Source: Legionellaceae bacterium (lineage in GTDB: Bacteria > Pseudomonadota > Gammaproteobacteria > Legionellales > Legionellaceae). Taken from it: 6,069 nucleotides of DNA. The stretch covers positions 1-6,069 of the forward strand of contig CANNJG010000113.1 of assembly GCA_947504795.1 (NCBI GenBank), written 5' to 3'. The notes under the pieces are model-generated. The model searched no databases. It was not told where the DNA came from and saw only the letters and a program-made list of their open reading frames with translations. Shown piece after piece: positions 5,942 through 6,069 of the stretch. Position numbers and translations under genes: made by a program. The first letter of the stretch is position 1. Every line of letters starts with the position of its first letter.

Positions 5942-6069
5942 CTACCTTTCGCACCAATGTAGAAGATTTTTATAATTAGAGTAGTTAATCTCAACTTGTT
6001 CAAGGTCCGCTGGCAAGCCATAAATATTTAAAGCATGTTTGCCAAAGTAAACAATAATACGTTGATGAA
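5942..6069 (-). CDS. Unrecognised protein, C-terminal 41 codons only (cut by window)
   Basis: On the minus strand a frame enters from the right edge and runs 41 codons to a TAG (5942-5944). It reads H-Q-R-I-I-V-Y-F-G-K-H-A-L at the window edge and closes with N-Y-K-N-L-L-H-W-C-E-R. The composition is protein-like, with alternating hydrophobic and charged residues, and the other two minus-strand frames are closed here, so it is probably the 3' end of a real gene whose start lies outside. I do not recognise the family. The V-E-x-x-x-S-x-Y-x-x-L-L end is faintly reminiscent of IS21-type IstA C-termini, but this is weak. The gene is convergent with the DUF4254 gene. Confidence 0.5.
   Translation of the reverse strand, partial: HQRIIVYFGKHALNIYGLPADLEQVEINYSNYKNLLHWCER

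Overview
The window reads as a compact piece of a gammaproteobacterial chromosome with moderate GC. Three signs point, tentatively, to a host-associated lineage near Legionella or Coxiella: the rnr-rlmB gene order, a small secreted four-cysteine protein that resembles (from memory) the EnhB 'enhanced entry' proteins of Legionella, and a decayed copy of a GC-rich palindromic repeat of a kind I associate with intracellular bacteria. No rRNA, tRNA or lineage marker fixes the species.

Left block (1-3385, plus strand): a gene cut by the left edge encodes a probable periplasmic or secreted protein. It ends 3 nt before rnr (RNase R), and rnr overlaps rlmB (23S rRNA 2'-O-methyltransferase) by 8 nt. 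The spacing implies one transcript with translational coupling. RNase R degrades structured RNA and RlmB modifies 23S rRNA, so the block is mainly RNA metabolism. The RNase R lacks the long lysine-rich tail of the E. coli enzyme.

Middle (3431-4270, minus strand): an S1-like RNA-binding protein of the CvfB/YitL type, convergent with rlmB. It is divergent from the next gene across a 138-nt gap that holds a good Shine-Dalgarno sequence, weak promoter candidates and a short perfect palindrome.

Right block (4409-5715, plus strand): a 212-residue all-helical protein carrying the metal-ligand pattern of heme-oxygenase-like diiron oxidases (the CADD/UndA/SznF type), followed after 83 nt by a 194-residue protein with the full signature of DUF4254, a family of unknown function. 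This pair is the least explained part of the window and the best candidate for an undescribed function.

Right end (5716-6069): AT-rich and mostly non-coding. It holds the decayed palindromic repeat (about 5740-5787) and, on the minus strand, the last 41 codons of a gene entering from beyond the right edge. Past that gene's TAG, its frame stays open for another 39 codons.
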